Shown here piece after piece: positions 57,601-64,000 of a DNA stretch of 64,000 nucleotides. The notes beneath the pieces were generated by a model that was given only the letters and a program-made list of their open reading frames with translations, was not told the DNA's origin and made no database searches. Made by a program: the position numbers and the translations under genes. Origin of the DNA: Multifurca ochricompacta (taxonomy: Eukaryota > Basidiomycota > Agaricomycetes > Russulales > Russulaceae); NCBI GenBank assembly GCA_022496185.1, contig WTXG01000013.1:372001-436000 (forward strand), given 5' to 3'. Positions within the stretch are counted from its first letter, which is position 1, and each line of letters starts with the position of its first letter.

Positions 57601-59935
57601 ATGGACGACGCACAGACCGCCTTTGCAACTCAGTATCCTCCCTACGGCTTTGATCTTGACATGATGAAGGTTCATCTTTTCTCTTACTTCTATTTGTTTT
57701 TTTTATTTTCCCAGGTCATTGATCGATCATTTCCTTGGTTTTTTTTCACCCTTCACAGCGTCCCATGGATACTGTTGGTGGTCCTGATGCCAAAAAGGCC
57801 CGCTGGTCGCCCAACTCATTTGGTGCACCCACCGTTAACGGTCTCGTCACCCCTACCACTCGTGATGCATTTGCCAATTACGGTTACGGCTCTCAGGCAA
57901 GCATCCCTCAGGGTTTCTCTAATGGCTCTCCGCCTTCAGGCTTTGCCGGGCCTCTCTATTCCACTTCTATCAATACCCCTGGCCAGATCAGCCCCAGTAC
58001 AGCTAATGCCTTCGCTCAGCAGCAGGCCCAACATCAAGCCCAACAACAACAGCAGCAGCAGCAAGTCCAGCAGCAGCAGCAACAACAACAACAGCAGGCT
58101 CAGCATCAGCAACAGCAGCAACAACAACAGCTGAACGGCAGTGCCGGTTATGGTTTTGGTGGTTACAACATGCTCGGAATGGGCCTTCCCAGTGTGGGCA
58201 TGCTTGGCGGATTTCCCTACGGCAACCAGGTGGCCAACTTTGCCGGAGTATGTATTTTGCTATTTTCGTCTGATCCGTTAGCATGCCTGCTCACATAATA
58301 AACAATTAACGACAGGGCTTCAACCCTCCTCGCACACCCTCTCTTGGCATTGCGTCCCCCAGCTACTCGGGTGCAGCTCTCACTGCAGCTCTTACCGCTT
58401 CCAATAATGCCACGGGCCGTACTGTCTATGTTGGCAACCTCCCCGCGACCGCCTCCGTCGATGAGCTCCTCAACCTCGTCCACTTTGGACCGCTAGAGTC
58501 GATCCGCGTCCTCCCTGAAAAATCGTGCGTTTTCCTCTCCTTCCTCGACGGCGCCACTGCTGCGGCATTCCATGCCGATGCAACCATCAAAAAGCTTTCC
58601 TTGCATGGACAGGAGCTTAAGATCGGCTGGGGAAAGCCCTCCCCCGTCCCGAGTCAGGTTGCGCTTGCCATCAGTCAGAGCAACGCGAGTCGTAACGTCT
58701 ATCTTGGCGGATTGGACGAGGGCACGACGGAGGAGCAACTTCGCGACGATCTTAGCCGTTTTGGTCTGATTGACCAGGTCAAGATTGTGCGTGACAAGAA
58801 CATTGGATTTGTGCATTTCCTTAGCATTTCAGTTGCGACAAAGGCAAGGAAATGTTCTTTGTATTTTTGTTTCCCTATGTTGATTATTTTTTTCTTTTTT
58901 CCACCCTTGCAGGTCGTGAACACGCTTCCTACAGAACCCGCATGGGCAGGAAAGCGCGTCAACTATGGCAAAGACCGCTGTGCATACATCCCCAAGTCAC
59001 AGCAAGCTGCCGCACAAGCTGCACAAGCTGTTGCCGCGCAGTCACTTGTCGCGCAATCCGCCGCGGCATCGCTTAGTCCTATCAATACCAATGTTGGCGG
59101 CGGCTTTGGGGCGTTTGCGCCTTACTCACCATTCACACCGGAGGGTTTCGGGGTCCCTGGGAGTGCGAACAGGACCGTATACCTAGGCAATGTTCATCCC
59201 GAGACGACAACGGAGGACCTATGCAATGGAATCCGCGGAGGTGTGCTGCAGAGCATACGGTATATGCAGGATAAGCATATAGCTGTACGTGTGATCGCGA
59301 TCAGCTCTTATGAATTTGGGGACTGATCTGGTTATGCCCATCAGTTTGTGACGTTTATTGACCCTGCAGCGGCGCTCACTTTCTTCCACGCGGCGTCATA
59401 CCAGGGCTTGACGCTTAACAACCGGCGGCTCAAGCTCGGTTGGGGTAAAAATGCAGGCCCGCTTCCGCCTGCGCTTGCTCTCGCCGTGCACTCTGGCGCA
59501 ACACGTAACGTGTATATTGGTAGTATTGAGGACTTTGAGACGTTCTCTGAGGACAAGTTAAAGCGCGACTTTGGAGAGTATGGCGATATTGAACTCGTCA
59601 ATTTCCTCAAGGAGAAGAACTGCGCGTTTGTCAACTATACCAATATCAGCAACGCCATCAAAGCTATCGAAGGCATCAAGAATAAGCCCGACTATGCCAA
59701 CCTCAGAATCGCCCATGGCAAAGACCGCTGTGCGAACCCTCCCAGGTCTGGCCCACAAGGTGGCGGGGCTATTCGCCGTTCCGCTTCGGGTAATGGCCCT
59801 GTCTCGGCGGCACCTGGATCAGACGACCAGGAACTTTTCCAGGTCCCGATTGATGGTCCTATCGCTGGGATCAGCGAGGTCGACCACTCTGGCGAGGTCG
59901 GTCCCGAGTTGATAGAGCCGCCCGCGGAAGCTTAG
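57601..59935 (+). CDS. MRN1: Four-RRM RNA-binding protein, Mrn1/Nrd1 family
   Basis: Five exons. Exon 1 (57601-57669) codes MDDAQTAFATQYPPYGFDLD; exon 2 starts at RPMDTVGG after the intron. A Gln-rich, prion-like stretch is encoded by CAG/CAA at about 58015-58130. Four RRMs follow: RTVYVGNLPATASVDELL, RNVYLGGLDEGTTEEQL with GFVHFLS, RTVYLGNVHPETTTEDL with FVTFIDP, and RNVYIGSIEDFE with CAFVNYTN. The conserved linkers VNYGKDRCAY and IAHGKDRCANPP are the mark of this family. Mrn1 and S. pombe Nrd1 bind mRNAs and control differentiation and stress granules; that role here is by homology. No frameshift seen. Confidence 0.9.
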
Positions 59936-60731
59936 GCATGTACACCCCCGGCTTATCAAGAAGATACCCTGGCCTTGTCTGTCCGTTTGTCTGTCTATTT
60001 AACTGTCTCTCGCGTCTGGACCGAAAATGCAAACACGCACACACGCTCATAACGCAACGCACAGCCTCTGAGGAGTGGATCGGTGGACGGTGTAAAATGG
60101 AGAGCGGTCCACCTACCTTTTTTTTTTTTTGACTTCTCTTCGCTAGTCTGAGCTCATTGCAAGGAGAGAGAGAGAGGGAGGGGCATTTGTTGGTTCGTTC
60201 TCCATCCTCTATCGAATATCGTTATTCCCCTTCCCCTTCGCCGTCGTCTCTTTTTATCAAAATTTTGTGTCAGATTGTGTTTTCCCTCCGTGCGTAACCA
60301 CTATATGCCCCCCTCATTTTTTTTTTCTTTCCTTCGCCTCAGCTTCGCTCGTTGCTCTCACAAAGAGACCCCCGCCCTCTCGTAAACCCTCTCGTATCAA
60401 TACCTATCGTATCGTATCGTACTATATTACAATACGTATTTTTCTCTCTCTCTCTGACTAAACTGACAAAGAATCATCTTCATTTCGGGTACTGGCGTGG
60501 CCCTGAAAAAGGCACAACTCCATTTGATGGGATCAAAATATGTGTGACTGGGACTGTGACTGTGTGACATGTTGTTCATACCACACCACCACCACACATT
60601 TGTATAAATATGATGGGTAAAATTTGTAAATGTGATAGGCTATGATAAATCATTCCTCCCAGATTGTTAATCTAATGGCGCGCATTGAGTATTGTCGGAG
60701 GCGCAAAGGAAGGCCAAGTTTCACCTTTTAT
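59936..60731. other. Intergenic, T-rich
   Basis: Contains 3' regions of convergent genes. Simple repeats such as TATCGTATCGTA near 60405-60420. No gene seen. Confidence 0.5.
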
Positions 60732-62387
60732 TTATGATGGCTTAATGGCTTGCTGCAGCGGCACGCGATCGACATGCGCAGTCGTCTTGAGTGGGAATGA
60801 ATCGTCTGCACCGGTTCCCTAGGGTAACTCATATTAGGTGGTAGAGCTGGAAAGGGAGGGAGAGAGAGAAATAACAAACGCACAAATAAGTTGAAGGGGA
60901 AACCGATATCGAATTTTTTCGCGCTCTCAATCTTTTGGATATGTTCTGGCGTAAGCGAGATGTCGAGCGCTTTCAAATTGTCCCGCAACTGATCAATTTT
61001 ACGCCCGCCGACGATTGGGAAGACATATGGCATCTTGACCAAATGGTACGCGATCGCGACTGATGGGGGGGACCAAGGCACCGCATCAAAAAAAAATAAA
61101 CCATTCGAGGGTCCAAGTAGCAGGTTAAGAGTTAGAGTTAAGAGAGTTAGTAGTGCGGTAGCGGGACGGAGAGAGAAAGAGAGAGAGACGAACCGGCGGT
61201 AATGTTTCCCTCGACACCTACCTCCTTCGCTATCTCTTCCAACACAAGTGACACCTTGCGTTCTTCCTCATTACGCTCCCAACTTGGCGAGAAAACCGTA
61301 CGACCATTCTCCCCACTCTCGCGTCGTCGCGCTTCTTCAGCATCCGTACGGATTTTACCACCCCCTAGAACTCCCCAAGGTGCAAGGGCGAGTCCCTCTG
61401 AACGAGCCATAGGGATAATATCTCGCTCAAAGGAACGATCAAGAACGCTCCAAAGTCCTTGATAGATCGAGAATGGAGTTTTTCCGTGATCCTTGGCGTA
61501 TTGGTTCGCTTTGGATACTACCCATGCTGGAGCGTCCGAGATTCCCTATTATTTATATCAAGTATCACGCAGACGGGGTGTGTGTGTCAATGCAAGTTCA
61601 AGAGGAAAAAATGGAGGTTTCCCCCCCCCCCCCTCTGCGTACCAGGTAGAGGACTTTTCCTTGTAGAATGAGCGTATGCAGCGCATTTATGACTTCCTCG
61701 ACGGAGGTACCGTAGTCCCACCAATGTACGTAAAGGATGTCAATGTAGGACGTGCGTAGCTTCTTGAGCGACTCGTGTATGGAAGTGTGCAACGATTTTG
61801 CGTGATTGCCGGTGTAGTTTACTTTGTGGGTGATATTGTCTTGACCACGCTTATAATTTGTCGTGTACTTAATGACGTCCAACCCTCATTATTAAAGCAC
61901 GTGGAAGATCGTTTTGAGAAGGGCGTCTAACTCACCTTGGTAGCGATGACGAGTTGGTCACGAATGCCTCGCTTTTCGGCCCATTCACCGATGAACTCCT
62001 CAGAGCTCTCGTCCTGGCTAAAAAAAAATAGATATATTCAAGTTCAGAAAATTAAATTAAAGTAGCATGGGAAAAAAAAAACACACTAGTTGTTGGCAGT
62101 ATCGATAAAATTCCCCTAGTGGTCGCGAGTCATCATCATCAGAACTTGAAAGGGAAAATTTAAATGAGTAAGTGACTTACGCCAAAGTCAAAGTACGCAT
62201 CGAGAAGCTTGAATGAAGTTTCCTTATCCATGGAACCCATACCATATTCATGCCATTTGTCCCCAATGTTCATGCCACCGAGACATAATGGGGACACGCG
62301 CACACCAGCGAGTGGTGAGAGTGTCCTGTAGCGAGCAAGTTTGGTGACGGGAGGTGGAGGGATAGCGAAGATAGCCTTTGTCGACAT
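60732..62387 (-). CDS. Aryl-alcohol dehydrogenase-like aldo-keto reductase
   Basis: Minus-strand gene with about six exons, ATG at 62385-62387, TAA at 60732-60734. AKR features in order: [22 protein letters not shown] (active-site Asp region), [15 protein letters not shown], then ATK (catalytic Lys region), [11 protein letters not shown] (His), GKVLYL then [14 protein letters not shown]. Further on are [13 protein letters not shown] and the NADP-binding C-terminal part [15 protein letters not shown]. Relatives are the fungal AAD enzymes that reduce aromatic aldehydes with NADPH, often in lignin-degrading or aroma metabolism. All frames join without breaks. It is the first of two tandem copies. 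Confidence 0.9.
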
Positions 62388-62791
62388 GGTCTCAATAATT
62401 CAAAGAAACAAAAAAAAAAAAAAAAAGGGAGAGAACAGTCCCCATCAAATTTCATTCACACTTTTAACTGTGACCCATGTCCGTGTGACATGAACAATTA
62501 TGTCAGTTGATTGTGTACCGGAACTCGATGTTAATAAAAAAAATCTGCTCTGCTCTACTTTTTGAAAAAAAATATAAGTGCACGTGCTGAGACATAAGCG
62601 CCGGCAATATATTGTGAAAAAAGGGTAAGCGCCACGACGTCAAGCCAGAGATATCTTAGATAGACAGAGAGCACCATTGTTATTTGGGTTGGGGAGAGGG
62701 GGTGGGGGGGGGGGAGGAGGAGAAGGGAAGACAAAGGACGTCAAGCCGGGTATCACCGGATCTGTTGTTACCCTGGTCTCTTCAACTTGAC

Positions 62792-64000
62792 TCAATTAGA
62801 CGGCCTAATGGCTTGCTGGACAGGTACCCGGTCGATATGAGCCGTTGTCTTGACGGGCCAAGGATCATCTAAACTATTTCGCTATATAATATATATGTAT
62901 GACCAATCAGTAAGAGCGAGTAGCAAAAAGAAGAAATACATCTTACGAAGATGTTGTACGAAAAACATGGTTCAAATTCATTCGTGCTCTCTATCCTTTG
63001 TATCTGTTCAGGTGTGAGAGAGATATCAAGCGCTTGCAGATTCTCTCGCAACTGATCTACTTTGCGGCCACCGATGATGGGGAAGACATATGTGCTTTGA
63101 GAAGGTGATATGCAATCGTCACTGAAACACACACACACACACACGGGGTCAGCACCGGTAACACCAAAAAGGATGAGACAATTTTGACCCAGGTTTTATT
63201 TACCTGCGGTAATGCTTTCCACGCCAACTTCTTTGGCTATTTCCTTCAGCACAAGACATACTTTCCGCTCTTGATCGGTGCGTTCCCAGTTTGGAGACAT
63301 TAACGTTCGACCATTCTCCCCACTTGACTTCCTCCGCTCTTCCTCTTCGTCTGTTCGAACTTTTCCGGCTCCGAGAACCCCCCAGGGTGCAAGTGCGAGA
63401 CCTTCTGAACGTACCATTGGTAGAATGTCACGCTCGAGAGATCGGTCGAAAATGGACCAAGGTCCTTGATAGATCACGAAAGGTGACTTTCCATGATATT
63501 TCGCATATTCATTTGCTTGACCACTACCCACGCTGGTGCACCTGAGATTCCCTGTGGGGTAGGGTGGGGGGGGGGGGGGTAAAAAAAATAAGTAAAACGC
63601 GATTGGAGAGATTGACGTGCCAGGTATAGGACTTTGCCTTGGAGGACAAGGACGTAGAGCGCACTCATGACCTCCTCGACTGAAGCCGTGTAATCCCACC
63701 AATGGACATAAAGGATGTCAATGTAGGAGGTACGCAGTTTTTTGAGCGATTCTTGGACAGAGACATGCAATGACTTTGCGTGGTTGCCAGTGTAATTTAC
63801 CTTGTGTGTGATGTCATCCCGTCCTCGTTTATAATTCATCGTATACTTTTGTACGCGTTAAGATAAGATAAGATTAGATAGATATCATCGAAATAAATAA
63901 ACCTTTGTCGCGATGACGAGCTGATCGCGAATATTGCGCTTTTCGGCCCATTCACCGATGAACTCCTCGGAAGATTCATCTTGACTGAGCCACGTGATCG
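62792..64000 (-). CDS. Second aryl-alcohol dehydrogenase-like gene, partial and frameshifted
   Basis: Tandem paralogue of the gene at 60732-62387, same strand, with its 5' end beyond the window. Seen are [84 protein letters not shown] and the end at TGA 62792-62794. Two one-base losses break the frame: one A in the AAA-type run after WVV near 63522, and one C near 63103 before YVFP. Exon order and intron places match the first copy. Either this copy is decaying or these are homopolymer errors. Identity between copies is high in coding parts and low in introns. Confidence 0.85.

Noticed and set aside
1..64000. CRISPR arrays, tRNA and rRNA genes
   Set aside because: No regularly spaced repeats, and no cloverleaf or rRNA core that I could recognise by eye; a tRNA scan would be needed for certainty.

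Overview
The window reads as nuclear DNA of a basidiomycete fungus, most likely an agaricomycete. Genes carry many short introns (about 45-70 nt, GT...AG, some with a CTAAT/TACTAAT-like branch site). The gene set also fits: a fungal NLR with NB-ARC and TPR repeats, a Crinkler-type gene with nuclease-like and kinase-like parts, aryl-alcohol dehydrogenases, a P450 and a berberine-bridge-like FAD oxidase. No species can be named from the sequence alone.

Layout. 1-13821 is a nested pair of Ty3/Gypsy chromoviruses. Element B (2519-9970, plus strand, 578-bp LTRs, 5-bp target duplication CTATC) sits inside the RNase H region of an older minus-strand element C. C's halves lie at 9971-13821 and at 1-2518, and C continues off the left edge. 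Both have gag, pol with a C-terminal chromodomain, a self-priming signal like Tf1/sushi elements, and an extra ORF after pol (tandem zinc knuckles readable in B). C itself lies in a minus-strand hAT transposase relic (13822-16121) with possible GC-rich hAT ends at about 17165-17312 and 18095-18237.

18321-21473 is a seven-exon NLR-like gene (helical N-domain, NB-ARC, TPR) with a CpG desert over its 3' half. 22001-39975 is a conserved housekeeping block: soluble twin ABC ATPase, DPH4-like J protein, vacuolar M28 protease PFF1, a large unknown acidic protein, the SNARE BOS1, an F-box protein, a membrane protein and eIF3b/PRT1. 40000-50000 is accessory: a gene shard of the downstream phosphoesterase, a Crinkler/nuclease-like/kinase gene between AT-rich inverted repeats, and an FAD-oxidase gene lying between two halves of a decayed opposite-strand paralogue. 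50835-64000 has a P450, a secreted 5'-nucleotidase-like phosphoesterase, the four-RRM protein MRN1/Nrd1 and two tandem aldo-keto reductases, the last cut by the window end.

Two signals run across the window. First, CpG decay: all seven differences between the LTRs of B are CpG transitions, several premature stops could be CGA to TGA, and the NLR has a CG-free tract. Second, single-base deletions break both transposon and conserved host reading frames, which may be true mutations or residual sequencing errors.
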